From an uncultured Lachnospiraceae bacterium (GTDB taxonomy: Bacteria > Bacillota > Clostridia > Lachnospirales > Lachnospiraceae): DNA of 64,000 nt. Shown here one piece after another: positions 1 to 9,053 of the stretch. The DNA is taken from NCBI GenBank assembly GCA_947243855.1, contig CAMXIK010000012.1, positions 37,582-101,581 on the forward strand, written 5' to 3'. A program made the translations under genes and the position numbers. The stretch's first letter is position 1, and every line of letters begins with the position of its first letter. Below the pieces are notes generated by a model. That model had not been told where the DNA came from. It was given only the letters and a program-made list of their open reading frames with translations, and did not search any database.

Positions 1-86
1 GGCGGAAGTTCCTCCAAAAGCCCGCGAAGCTGTAAAATATAACCCGTTTCCCTTTTTTCATGGTAAGTACGATTTTTTCCCGCCAT
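1..86 (-). CDS. N-terminus of a possible tyrosine recombinase/integrase-like protein (truncated by window edge)
   Basis: Minus-strand ATG at 84-86 reads MAGKNRTYHEKRETGYILQLRGLLEELP..., open to the window edge; resembles the N-terminal core-binding start of clostridial tyrosine recombinases. Only 28 residues visible. Confidence 0.4.
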   Translation of the reverse strand, partial: MAGKNRTYHEKRETGYILQLRGLLEELP

Positions 87-111
87 TTCCTTTTTTCTCC
101 ATTATCCTTTG

Positions 112-831
112 TTATTTTTTATCCCACCCTGCGATACCGCTGTCTAAAATCGCCGTAAACATCCGTTCTTTGACCCCTGGCGCTTCCAGATTGATCTGCT
201 GAACCATGTTTTTCACTGTCTCCCGCTTGGTATGCCCGTCCGCCGGACAGGGGCTTTTGACAACGGGAACGTTATTTTTCCGTACAAAGCCAATCACATC
301 CGCCTCATTCATATAGATCAGGGGCCGTATCACTGTAATCTGCGTGCGGTCCAGATAGGTCACGGGCCGGAAGGTATGAAAGCGCCCCTCATAGATCAAT
401 GACATCATCATAGTTTCCACCACATCGTCCTTGTGATGCGCATAGGCCACTTTGTTACAGCCCGCCGCCTTCATGGCGTCGTTAAGCGCGCCCTTTCGCA
501 TCTTTGCGCACAGGGAACAGGGATTGGATTCCAGCCTGTCCTCAAAGATGATTTTACCGATATCCGTCTTGACGATATGATATTCCACGTCCAGTTCCCG
601 GCATAAATTTTCGATTCCGGACAGATCCAGATTCCCGAATCCCAAATCCACTGTCACCGCAGAAAGTTCAAAGGGATGAGGATAAAAACGCCGCAGTCCC
701 TGCAAAGCATAGAGAAGCGTCAGGCTGTCCTTGCCGCCGGAAATACCGACGGCAATCCGGTCGCCCGTCTCAATCATATGATAATCATCCACAGCCTTTC
801 TGGTAAGGCTCATTACCTGTTGCAGTTTCAT
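112..831 (-). CDS. PP-loop ATPase, TtcA-like tRNA 2-thiocytidine biosynthesis protein
   Basis: SGGKDS PP-loop motif, CSLC motif, C-terminal SPCPADGHTKRE; 239 aa. Confidence 0.85.
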   Translation of the reverse strand: MKLQQVMSLTRKAVDDYHMIETGDRIAVGISGGKDSLTLLYALQGLRRFYPHPFELSAVTVDLGFGNLDLSGIENLCRELDVEYHIVKTDIGKIIFEDRLESNPCSLCAKMRKGALNDAMKAAGCNKVAYAHHKDDVVETMMMSLIYEGRFHTFRPVTYLDRTQITVIRPLIYMNEADVIGFVRKNNVPVVKSPCPADGHTKRETVKNMVQQINLEAPGVKERMFTAILDSGIAGWDKK

Positions 832-885
832 CTATGCGTTTCCTGCGCTTTCGTTCACATTTTTGCAATCTGCTTTGGATTGCTC

Positions 886-914
886 TTGTGTCTCCACTGC
901 CAAATTGCTATAAT
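886..914 (+). promoter_or_regulatory. Putative sigma-A promoter for the AI-2E family gene
   Basis: TTGTGT - 17 nt - TATAAT upstream of the CDS at 980. Confidence 0.5.
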
Positions 915-979
915 ATGATTATATCATTTTCTGTCAACTGACAAAAGAACTGATAAATAGAAGTAAAGAGGCTGTGTAA

Positions 980-2302
980 ATGAAATTCAAATTTGAGAAA
1001 AAATATTTATATTGGGGATTAACCGGCTTTCTGGCTCTTGCTGGCGCGATCCTCTTCTATTACATTCTCTTCCACCGCTCCAATTTCATGGGCGGGATCG
1101 GCAAATTCATCACCATTGCCATGCCAATTATCGACGGTTTTGTATTGGCGTATCTGTTTACGCCCATTTTAAATATGCTGGAAAAGAAACTGATCAAACC
1201 GCTCTGTGTGAAAGCCGGTCTTTCCATGACGCCCAAGGTGAAAAGCCGTATCCGGGCTGGCTCTATTCTTGCCACGCTGGTGATTGTTCTTCTTGTGGTT
1301 TATGAGCTTTTTGCGCTGATTATTCCGGAAGTTGTAAGGAGCGTACAGAGTATTATTTTCCAATTTCCTATTTATGTCAATAACCTTTCCAACTGGGCGC
1401 TTCTGCTTCTAAAGGACAATCCGGATCTGGAGGCCACCGTAGATGCGTTGATTAACCAATATTCCACAAAAGTAATGGAGTATGTGAATACCAATCTCCT
1501 GCCCCATATCAATGAAGTTTTAAAAACAGTTTCCCTGAGCGTCATCGGCGTATTTAAGGCGCTCTGGAATCTGGTGATCGGCTTTATTATTTCCATCTAT
1601 CTGCTTGGAAGCAAAGAAAAGTTTGCCGGGCAGGCCAAGAAAATTGTCTATGCAGTGTTTGACCGCAACGCCGGAAACGAACTGGTATCTAATTTCCGCT
1701 TTATCCACAGTACCTTTATTGGCTTTATCGGCGGTAAAATCATAGATTCCATTATCATCGGCATTATTTGCTTTGTCTGCACCAGCATTATTGGCACGCC
1801 GTACTCTATTCTGGTAAGCGTGATCATCGGTGTGACCAATGTCATTCCCTTTTTTGGCCCATGGATCGGCGGCATTCCCAGCGCCCTTCTGGTATTGATG
1901 GTCGATCCCAAACAGGCGTTATATTTTGGTATTCTCATTATTTTTATTCAGCAGTTTGACGGCAACATCCTCGGCCCGAAAATCCTTGGCGATTCCACCG
2001 GTCTTTCGAGCTTCTGGGTTATCTTTTCGATTACCATTTTTGGAGGACTCTTCGGCGTTCTCGGCATGATTGTGGGCGTACCGATCTTCGCCGTGTTCTA
2101 TGCAGGCGTCAAGTCCCTTGTGAACCGGTACTTGCAAAAGAAAAATCTACCCACAGATCTTGGACCCTATATGACGGTCGGCAGGATTGAAGAATCCATG
2201 GCCTTTACGGAGTATGTGCCGCCTGTTAAGAAAAAGAGCAGCGGCAAACAGCAAGAAACAAAAAAGACGGCCGACAGCGAAAACAAGTCCCAAAAATCTT
2301 AG
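980..2302 (+). CDS. AI-2E family transporter (PerM-like permease)
   Basis: Multi-TM 440 aa protein with the typical C-terminal GPKILGDSTGLSSFWVIFSI...GGLFGVLGMIVGVPIFAV. Confidence 0.88.
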   Translation: MKFKFEKKYLYWGLTGFLALAGAILFYYILFHRSNFMGGIGKFITIAMPIIDGFVLAYLFTPILNMLEKKLIKPLCVKAGLSMTPKVKSRIRAGSILATLVIVLLVVYELFALIIPEVVRSVQSIIFQFPIYVNNLSNWALLLLKDNPDLEATVDALINQYSTKVMEYVNTNLLPHINEVLKTVSLSVIGVFKALWNLVIGFIISIYLLGSKEKFAGQAKKIVYAVFDRNAGNELVSNFRFIHSTFIGFIGGKIIDSIIIGIICFVCTSIIGTPYSILVSVIIGVTNVIPFFGPWIGGIPSALLVLMVDPKQALYFGILIIFIQQFDGNILGPKILGDSTGLSSFWVIFSITIFGGLFGVLGMIVGVPIFAVFYAGVKSLVNRYLQKKNLPTDLGPYMTVGRIEESMAFTEYVPPVKKKSSGKQQETKKTADSENKSQKS

Positions 2303-2313
2303 GAGGAAAACTT

Positions 2314-2544
2314 ATGCTAGGCACAATTATTTTTACCACTCTTGTCGTGCTTGTTATCTTTTTCTACATGCGCCGTAAAGCCAAACAAAACCGCCGCCGG
2401 TTAGAAGACCTCAACAGCGTGCGGGATTTCCATGCCTCCTACGACCGCATCAGGACACACAAGAACGTAAGGGACAGACAAAACAACTATCAGACCTATG
2501 TAACCAAATATAACAGCACAGAAGACTACCGAGAAAAACGATAA
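2314..2544 (+). CDS. Small hypothetical single-TM protein
   Basis: 76 aa, N-terminal TM followed by a charged tail; 12 nt after the upstream stop with an AGGAGG-type RBS. Confidence 0.6.
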   Translation: MLGTIIFTTLVVLVIFFYMRRKAKQNRRRLEDLNSVRDFHASYDRIRTHKNVRDRQNNYQTYVTKYNSTEDYREKR

Positions 2545-2570
2545 GGGAGCGAAATAACCGCTCCCTTTTT
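2545..2570 (+). terminator. Rho-independent terminator
   Basis: GGGAGCG-aaataac-CGCTCCC followed by TTTTT. Confidence 0.8.
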
Positions 2571-2615
2571 CCGAGTCTGCAAAATAAATCCCGCAATCGA
2601 ATCTCACTCGATTTA

Positions 2616-3242
2616 TTATCTATTTTCAAAATCCTCCACAAACTGCGTAATCAGCTTCACGGTTCCATCGATGCCGAGCCGGCTGCTATTGACGGAGAGG
2701 TCATAGCTGTCGACACGCCCCCATTTCTTGGAAGAATAATAGTTGTAATAGCTCTGACGCTGCTTATCCTTCTTGTTCATCATGTCGATGGCCTTCTGCT
2801 CGCTATTGATATCCTCGAAGCGCTCCATAATCCGCTTCGCCTTGCATTTTTCATCCCCGTTGATAAAAATATGCAGACAGTTCTGATAATCATGCAGCGC
2901 ATAATCCGCACAGCGCCCCACAATCACACAAGGCCCCTCGGATGCAATCTTCTTGATCGTATCAAACTGCGCCAGAAATACCTTATGGCTGATAGGCATA
3001 TCCACGAAGGAGGATGAATTATAGCCGAAGGAATACGTGTCCATGACCAGATTATAGAGGAACGAATTCGTCGGCCTTTCGTCATGGCTCTGGATCATCT
3101 CCTCACAAAAACCGCTCTCTTTTGCCGCCCGCGTCAACAGATCCTTATCATAAAATTTAATTCCAAAGTGTTCCGCCACTTTTTTACCGATCTCACGGCC
3201 GCCGGAACCGAACTGACGTCCAATCGTAACAATTGTATTCAT
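2616..3242 (-). CDS. Cytidylate kinase-like family protein
   Basis: ITIGRQFGSGGREIGKKVAEHFGIKFYDKDLL N-terminus typical of the cytidylate kinase-like 2 family. Confidence 0.88.
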   Translation of the reverse strand: MNTIVTIGRQFGSGGREIGKKVAEHFGIKFYDKDLLTRAAKESGFCEEMIQSHDERPTNSFLYNLVMDTYSFGYNSSSFVDMPISHKVFLAQFDTIKKIASEGPCVIVGRCADYALHDYQNCLHIFINGDEKCKAKRIMERFEDINSEQKAIDMMNKKDKQRQSYYNYYSSKKWGRVDSYDLSVNSSRLGIDGTVKLITQFVEDFENR

Positions 3243-3390
3243 AGATGCATCCCCTTTCTATACTCCCCACATTATGATATTTTCCTTAAGCGTTCTTTTT
3301 CTCCTTTTACCCTGTCAAGTTCCATTACATTGACATCCTTATTCCCTATATTAATCGTCTGTTACATGATTATTATAGCAGAAATTAGGA

Positions 3391-3422
3391 AAAATAACAA
3401 GAGGGCAGAAACCTCTGCCCTC
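3391..3422 (-). terminator. Rho-independent terminator of the gene at 3432-5117
   Basis: Minus strand GAGGGCAGAGGTTTCTGCCCTC then TTGTTATTTTT. Confidence 0.75.
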
Positions 3423-3431
3423 CCCCATACA

Positions 3432-5117
3432 TCAGTTTTTCTCAAGTTTCATAACTACATCAACATAGACATATACATGCTGCCCATCGCTCAAGGTAAC
3501 TTCCGTCGGACCCCCTTCATAAGATATCCCATCGTAAACGGTAAAATTCATGCTGCTGTTATCCAAAGTTTTGTCCGCAACCGTAACGTCATAGGGTGCA
3601 GCCGTCATCTGATAAGTTCCCGGCACAATATCATATCCCACCAAATATTCACCCGCAGAATAGACATAAGCGCCCTCTTTGTCTTCCGCCTCATAAACTG
3701 GCTGCTCACCCGCTTTCACGAAATTGGCTCCAATGACCCGGATATAGCTTCCCTCTTTCAACTCAAGATAAGAACGCCGAACCCATGCGCCCACCTCTTT
3801 ATCATGAAAATCTGGCGTTTGACTGCTGTAAATATAATAGATCGGCCTTTCATTTGTTCGATATACGGGGTCATTGGATTCAAAGAAATACATTCCCGGT
3901 TCCAAATCCCGTCCTACCAGATAAATGCCCTCTGGATAGACATCCATCCCATTTTGTTCCGCATATTTATTTTCAAGTGATATAGGAGAAGGGACTGCCG
4001 TTTCCTCATAATCCCTGTATTTTTCCTCACGCGCTGCCTGCGCTCCCTCTGTCAGTTCTTGCTGTGTCTGATTCCAGAGAAACCAGATACCGCCGCCTAC
4101 GACAACAAAAGCGATAGCCAGTTCAATCAAAATCTTAAGTTTTTTCTTTAGCGGGGAACGTATAAAATCAATGATAACCAGAATCAGGCAAATAATCACG
4201 ACTGCCACACACAGTATCACGACAACGATATCCCCATTGACCCAGGTCCCGTCTCCTTGAATGCTGTCCTGCTCAGCCTCCATAAAAAGCCTTTTCGCAT
4301 ACTCCCATATTTGCTCTGCCCGTTCCCTCATTCCTACAGCTTCCGCGGGTATATCCGCTGTCACAGAGGCAGGCGTATTTTCCGCGTCCTCTTGCATCAC
4401 GACTTCAAATGTGCCGTCTGCCTGCCGTTCCAATGCATATTCTGGCCTAAGGAACTCTTTCATTTTGTCACTGGAAAATCGACCGCCCTTTACCTCTATG
4501 ACACTCTCGTAAAAATCCGTATACACTTCCTTGACCGGTGATTTCATTTCGGTCATATATTCCCCGCCCATAATAATGACCTGGCATTGCTCCGTCATGA
4601 AAAGCTGCTGTACCGAATGAATCGTTCCGTTGAGATACACTTTATTACACCGAAACATCGGCCCTGCATTCTCGCTCTCAATCAACCCGTCAATCTGTGT
4701 CTGCGCGCCATATACAAATAAATGGCAAAGCGGATTATTTTCGCCCTCTTCCGCCTCGTCCCGCACAGGATCGCCTTCAATCCGGATCGTCGCCCCCTCT
4801 TCCACGATAAATCGATCCTCCGGATTACTTACATTGAGAAAGCTGCTCCCCGGAATTGTGAGCGTTACGCCAGAGGCAATGGTAAGACTGCCGTCATACC
4901 AGTTAAGATAAGTATCCTCAGGCAGGGTATAGTCCTCCGTCAAGGTCATGTCTCCTTCGTTGTGGTAAGCTTCCCCTCCTTCATATTCCACATTCTCCAT
5001 GAGATCCTTGCTCTCTTTTGCAAAGACCTGTCCATCAGAGAAACTACTGAAAAAAAGAATCGTACCCAGACCTACCGCAGATAAAAAAACAGACGGAGCT
5101 TTCTTATTATGATACAT
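3432..5117 (-). CDS. Hypothetical membrane protein with two extracytoplasmic regions and repeated GxYLVGxDxxPGxY modules
   Basis: 561 aa; N-terminal hydrophobic signal, beta-rich region, two closely spaced TM segments, then YPEGIYLVGRDLEPGMY and YSAGEYLVGYDIVPGTY. Confidence 0.75.
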   Translation of the reverse strand: MYHNKKAPSVFLSAVGLGTILFFSSFSDGQVFAKESKDLMENVEYEGGEAYHNEGDMTLTEDYTLPEDTYLNWYDGSLTIASGVTLTIPGSSFLNVSNPEDRFIVEEGATIRIEGDPVRDEAEEGENNPLCHLFVYGAQTQIDGLIESENAGPMFRCNKVYLNGTIHSVQQLFMTEQCQVIIMGGEYMTEMKSPVKEVYTDFYESVIEVKGGRFSSDKMKEFLRPEYALERQADGTFEVVMQEDAENTPASVTADIPAEAVGMRERAEQIWEYAKRLFMEAEQDSIQGDGTWVNGDIVVVILCVAVVIICLILVIIDFIRSPLKKKLKILIELAIAFVVVGGGIWFLWNQTQQELTEGAQAAREEKYRDYEETAVPSPISLENKYAEQNGMDVYPEGIYLVGRDLEPGMYFFESNDPVYRTNERPIYYIYSSQTPDFHDKEVGAWVRRSYLELKEGSYIRVIGANFVKAGEQPVYEAEDKEGAYVYSAGEYLVGYDIVPGTYQMTAAPYDVTVADKTLDNSSMNFTVYDGISYEGGPTEVTLSDGQHVYVYVDVVMKLEKN

Positions 5118-5181
5118 ATGTTCCTTGCCTTCTCCCTTTCAAAACCGTTGCGCCACTTTTTCTGCATGAAGCTTCGTATAA

Positions 5182-5225
5182 AAAAGCAGCCTCCTGTCAG
5201 TATTATACGCTAAGAGGCTGCTTTT
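5182..5225 (-). terminator. Rho-independent terminator downstream of cstA
   Basis: AAAAGCAGCCTC ... GAGGCTGCTTTT inverted repeat between the cstA stop and the next gene. Confidence 0.75.
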
Positions 5226-5278
5226 GCATATTACAATTTATCTCTTCTTTGTTTTCAACACTATGTATCGTATTTCCT

Positions 5279-6976
5279 TTACGCTGTTTTCTTCTTCATA
5301 AACAGTGTCTGAAAACCTTCAACTACCAGAATAACTGCCAGTACAGCCATCGCTGCCGCAAAGACAAGCTGGAACCAATCGCCCCATGCTGCCGCTCCCT
5401 GACCGATCATGACAAGCTTATTCTTTACAGTAATTACAAGGCTTGTGAGTGTTGCCGCTAGCATAAATACCATGGGCACATAGAACATCTTATTGTTCTT
5501 GCCTGCATTGCCAAGCCATGCCGCCACAGCCATCAAAGCGATACCCGCTAACAACTGATTAGCCGCTCCAAACAGGCCCCAAATCTGGCTCAAGCTCAAA
5601 CCGCCAAGTACGCATCCGATGATTACCATGATCGCCGTCCCTACCAGCGGGTGTGCAAGCGCCTTACGTACGCCTTCTGCATCCTTATAAGTTGCCTCAT
5701 TCTTCTTTAAGAACAACTCGGAGAACATAAAACGGCTCAGACGTGTACCGGTATCCAGACTTGTCAATGCGAATACAGATACAGCCAGTGTCAATAACGC
5801 ATAGATTGTGCCATAAACGACACTTGTCTCCGTCCCAAACATGGTTGCAATACCTGCCGCAAACGCTGCGGAAGGAGAACCAAACTCACCGCCTGTATAC
5901 TTCTCGAATACCATACCCACTGCGATCAGGGATACAATACCAAGCGCGGATTCAATCAGCATGGAGCCATAACCAATCGGCTTCGCATGCGCTTCGCTGT
6001 CAAGCTGCTTGGAAGATGTTCCAGTAGAAATCAAGCTGTGAAAACCGGAACATGCACCGCAGGCTACCGTGATAAACAATGCCGGGAACAGCGTTCCAAT
6101 ACCAGTCTTCCATCCGGCAAACATCGGAATGGTGAAGGTTGCCGTGCCGGTAAATGCCGACAGAAAGATACCTAAAAGCGCAACGATCATCATAGCATAA
6201 AGCAGGAAACTGGACAAGTAGTCACGAGGCTGTAACAAAATCCATACTGGAACCAGAGACGCCACTGTGATATACACACCAATCAACACAATCCATGCGG
6301 TACGGCCCATGATCAGACCTACGTTCAGACCAAGAACAACAATCAGAACGATACCAACAATACCGCCAATGGTCGCCGGCACGGTCCCCACATGAAAACG
6401 ATTAGTTACAATACCATAAATAATTGCCAGCACAATAAACAGCACAGAGATCATTGCCGTAGTCTGATTACCGGTCGGATTTGTGGTAAACCCAAATCCT
6501 CCTTCCGCTGTGAAGAAAGTACCTGCCACAACGTTTACAAAGGAAGCGATTACCAAAATCAACACTAACAATGCAAAAATAGTAAAAAGCTTCTGCGCTC
6601 TGGAGCCCATGGAATCTTTGATGATCTCACCAACGGATTTACCTTCATGACGAACGGATGCAAACAGAGAACCAAAATCCTGAAGTCCGCCGAAGAAGAT
6701 ACCGCCAATAATACACCACAAAAACACAGGCAGCCATCCGAATACGGAAGCCTGAATCGGTCCGTTGATCGGACCCGCACCTGCAATGGACGAGAAATGA
6801 TGTCCCATCAGAACTGCCGGAGGAGCGGCCACATAGTCAACGCCATCCTCCAACTCTACTGCAGGAGTCTTTCTTGAGGGGTCAACGCCCCACTGCTTTG
6901 CCAGCCAAGAGCCATAGACAACATATCCTATGACAAGCAGGACAATCGCAGCAAGAATGATTAAAATTGCTGTCAT
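5279..6976 (-). CDS. cstA: Carbon starvation protein A (CstA family pyruvate/peptide transporter)
   Basis: MTAILIILAAIVLLVIGYVVYGSWLAKQWGVDPSRKTPA...DGVDYVAAPPAVLMGHHFSSIAGAGPINGPIQA; start chosen internal to the ORF track call. Confidence 0.93.
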   Translation of the reverse strand: MTAILIILAAIVLLVIGYVVYGSWLAKQWGVDPSRKTPAVELEDGVDYVAAPPAVLMGHHFSSIAGAGPINGPIQASVFGWLPVFLWCIIGGIFFGGLQDFGSLFASVRHEGKSVGEIIKDSMGSRAQKLFTIFALLVLILVIASFVNVVAGTFFTAEGGFGFTTNPTGNQTTAMISVLFIVLAIIYGIVTNRFHVGTVPATIGGIVGIVLIVVLGLNVGLIMGRTAWIVLIGVYITVASLVPVWILLQPRDYLSSFLLYAMMIVALLGIFLSAFTGTATFTIPMFAGWKTGIGTLFPALFITVACGACSGFHSLISTGTSSKQLDSEAHAKPIGYGSMLIESALGIVSLIAVGMVFEKYTGGEFGSPSAAFAAGIATMFGTETSVVYGTIYALLTLAVSVFALTSLDTGTRLSRFMFSELFLKKNEATYKDAEGVRKALAHPLVGTAIMVIIGCVLGGLSLSQIWGLFGAANQLLAGIALMAVAAWLGNAGKNNKMFYVPMVFMLAATLTSLVITVKNKLVMIGQGAAAWGDWFQLVFAAAMAVLAVILVVEGFQTLFMKKKTA

Positions 6977-7001
6977 TTTTCCTTCTCCTTTACATAAAAG
7001 T

Positions 7002-7493
7002 TTAGATAATATTGCGAATGAGCTTTTTATAACTCCGGCCAACGCGGTTATACACCGCCCGTCCGGAAGACTGCTCAACAGCAACCAAACGATAATGACT
7101 CCATCCCTGCAAGCCAAGATGGTAGCTCTTATAGTGACGAAGCTTTGGAATCATTTTAAATGCTTCATCAGATATCTTTTCTGCGACAATAAACAAAGAA
7201 ACGTCCGTATTGCGATGGTCTTTGTGGGGCCTTACCCGCTCCATGCCGCTTACCCATGCCGCTTCATCAAGGTGCAGTAGTAAAGCGCTGTCCAAAAATT
7301 TTTCCTTCGCAAAATAAATATATTCCCTTGATTCCGCTTCTGCAAGTACAGCGCTTTTTACTAGAAAAAATTGCTCGTCATGGGTATGAAATTCTGCCTC
7401 CGCCGCAAAAGGCGCCGCCACATCTTCTCTTTTCACATTGTAATATACTTGAAAAGACCGAAGCAGTTTATCAAACATCTCATCTACAGTCAT
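7002..7493 (-). CDS. Conserved hypothetical protein upstream of cstA
   Basis: 163 aa ORF, co-directional with cstA, 25 nt gap. Confidence 0.7.
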   Translation of the reverse strand: MTVDEMFDKLLRSFQVYYNVKREDVAAPFAAEAEFHTHDEQFFLVKSAVLAEAESREYIYFAKEKFLDSALLLHLDEAAWVSGMERVRPHKDHRNTDVSLFIVAEKISDEAFKMIPKLRHYKSYHLGLQGWSHYRLVAVEQSSGRAVYNRVGRSYKKLIRNII

Positions 7494-7502
7494 TTTACGA
7501 TC

Positions 7503-7880
7503 CTATATCTTACTTTTTTGTGGTTTTTCCGGGGTAAACTCTACATCCGGCAGACGCTGCTTCAATTCTTCTAACAAAATCTTCCCAGCCTTTGCTCCTG
7601 GCAATTGAATCTGCGCTGCTTCCCCCTTATCCGTACAAATCACCAGATTTTCCACTTCCAAATCGCCTCTGCCACAGCATAGCTTAGCTGGAACCAACAT
7701 TACCCTGCGAAAACACCGCCGGATATCTGCATAGGGAATATAATAGATTTTGCGTAAACGCCGAAAATACAAACATCCATTACCAATACGGACTATGCCA
7801 ATTTCCCGGCTTTCTTTATAATCCTGTGCCATGTTCCGTTTATCCGCAGCTTCCGTCCCTTCCAAACTGTAAAATTTCAT
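7503..7880 (-). CDS. Hypothetical protein, possibly PH-like fold
   Basis: ORF following GGAG-CGCTGC-ATG at 7880; MKFYSLEGTEAADKRN...; co-directional with the next gene. Confidence 0.65.
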   Translation of the reverse strand: MKFYSLEGTEAADKRNMAQDYKESREIGIVRIGNGCLYFRRLRKIYYIPYADIRRCFRRVMLVPAKLCCGRGDLEVENLVICTDKGEAAQIQLPGAKAGKILLEELKQRLPDVEFTPEKPQKSKI

Positions 7881-7903
7881 GCAGCGCTCCAAAAAAGTGA
7901 ATG

Positions 7904-7930
7904 AAAAAAGGTATCCGCAAAGGGATACCT
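7904..7930 (-). terminator. Intrinsic terminator or attenuator hairpin
   Basis: Minus strand AGGTATCCCTTTGCGGATACCTTTTTT, between a putative promoter (8035-8063) and the start codon at 7880. Confidence 0.7.
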
Positions 7931-8034
7931 AACCTGTATTTAATACCTCTTTGTATCAGTCACTTAACTATATTATGTAATATAACAGCAAGCAAAACAA
8001 CTATATATTGTGTTTCAAAATGCTAACAAAATAA

Positions 8035-8063
8035 ATTATACGCGTAAAATCAGTAATTGACAA
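8035..8063 (-). promoter_or_regulatory. Putative sigma-A promoter
   Basis: Minus strand TTGTCA - 17 nt - TATAAT. Confidence 0.65.
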
Positions 8064-8135
8064 GTATTTCGCTTATAATTTTTTAAAAAAAATTAATAAT
8101 TTATTCATATTTATGCTATTTCTGGATAAAAAAAT

Positions 8136-9044
8136 TCATAAAATCTCTAAAAGATGGGTAAAATACGCGGGCAGAGGAGCCTTTACCTCCGTATATGCCT
8201 GTGTCCTCGGATGCACAAACCCAAGCGTATAAGCATGAAGGGTCTGTCCCTCCAAATGAAACGGACTCTTTCTCGGCCCATAAATCTCGTCGCCAAGGAG
8301 AGGATGCCCGATGGAGGTCATATGCACCCTGATCTGATGCGTTCGCCCCGTCTCCAATCTGCACTCAATGTAAGTATATTCCCGGAAACGCTCTAGCACC
8401 CGGTAATGCGTAACGGCATCTTTTCCGTTTTTTTCATTGATGGCCATCCGCTTTCTGTCCCGCTCGTCCCTGCCGATAGGCGCGTCGATCGTACCTTCCT
8501 CCCCAGACACTACGCCCCATACGATGGCCCGGTAGTTTCTGTTTAGGGAATGGGCTTTGAGCTGCGCGGCAATGGCCTGATGGGCAAAATCGTTCTTACA
8601 TATCATGAGGGAGCCAGTCGTGTCCCTGTCGATCCGATGGACAATCCCCGGCCGCAGTACGCCGTTAATCCCGGAAAGCTGCCCTTTACAATGATACAGC
8701 ACCGCGTTTACCAGCGTGCCGCTGTAATGGCCCAGCGCTGGGTGTACCACCATGCCCTTGGGCTTATCGACTACCAGAACGTCCTCGTCCTCATAGAGAA
8801 CAGACAGAGGAAGATTCTCCGCCTCGATGGCCGGCTCCACCGCCTCTGGAATCTGAAACGATACCTCGTCGTCCACACGGAGCCTGTAATTAGCCTTGCA
8901 GGGCTGCCCGTTTACAAGAGCCAATCCTTCCTTAATGCACTTTTGAATATAAGAACGGGAAAGGTCCGGAACCGCGTCGCTTAAACTTTTGTCAAGCCGC
9001 TCCTCCTCTCCCGCTTCGATCTGGTAACTGAATAACCGTTCCAT
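8136..9044 (-). CDS. RluA/RluD family 23S rRNA pseudouridine synthase
   Basis: HRIDRDTTGSLMICKND, GRTHQIRVHMTSIGHPLLGDEIYG motifs and N-terminal S4 domain. Confidence 0.93.
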   Translation of the reverse strand: MERLFSYQIEAGEEERLDKSLSDAVPDLSRSYIQKCIKEGLALVNGQPCKANYRLRVDDEVSFQIPEAVEPAIEAENLPLSVLYEDEDVLVVDKPKGMVVHPALGHYSGTLVNAVLYHCKGQLSGINGVLRPGIVHRIDRDTTGSLMICKNDFAHQAIAAQLKAHSLNRNYRAIVWGVVSGEEGTIDAPIGRDERDRKRMAINEKNGKDAVTHYRVLERFREYTYIECRLETGRTHQIRVHMTSIGHPLLGDEIYGPRKSPFHLEGQTLHAYTLGFVHPRTQAYTEVKAPLPAYFTHLLEIL

Positions 9045-9053
9045 TCCCTAACC

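Noticed and set aside
2576-2615. Possible third, degenerate copy of the two-hairpin repeat (ATCGAGTGAGATTCGATTGCGGGATTTATTTTGCAGACTCGG) after the cytidylate kinase-like stop
   Set aside because: The first stem is partly present and it also follows a stop codon, but the second hairpin does not form; similarity too weak without a covariance-model search.
3084-3980. 298 aa plus-strand ORF spanning the cytidylate kinase 5' end and the hypothetical protein 3' end
   Set aside because: Antisense to two well-supported minus-strand genes and covering their intergenic terminator; low-complexity composition typical of antisense ORFs.
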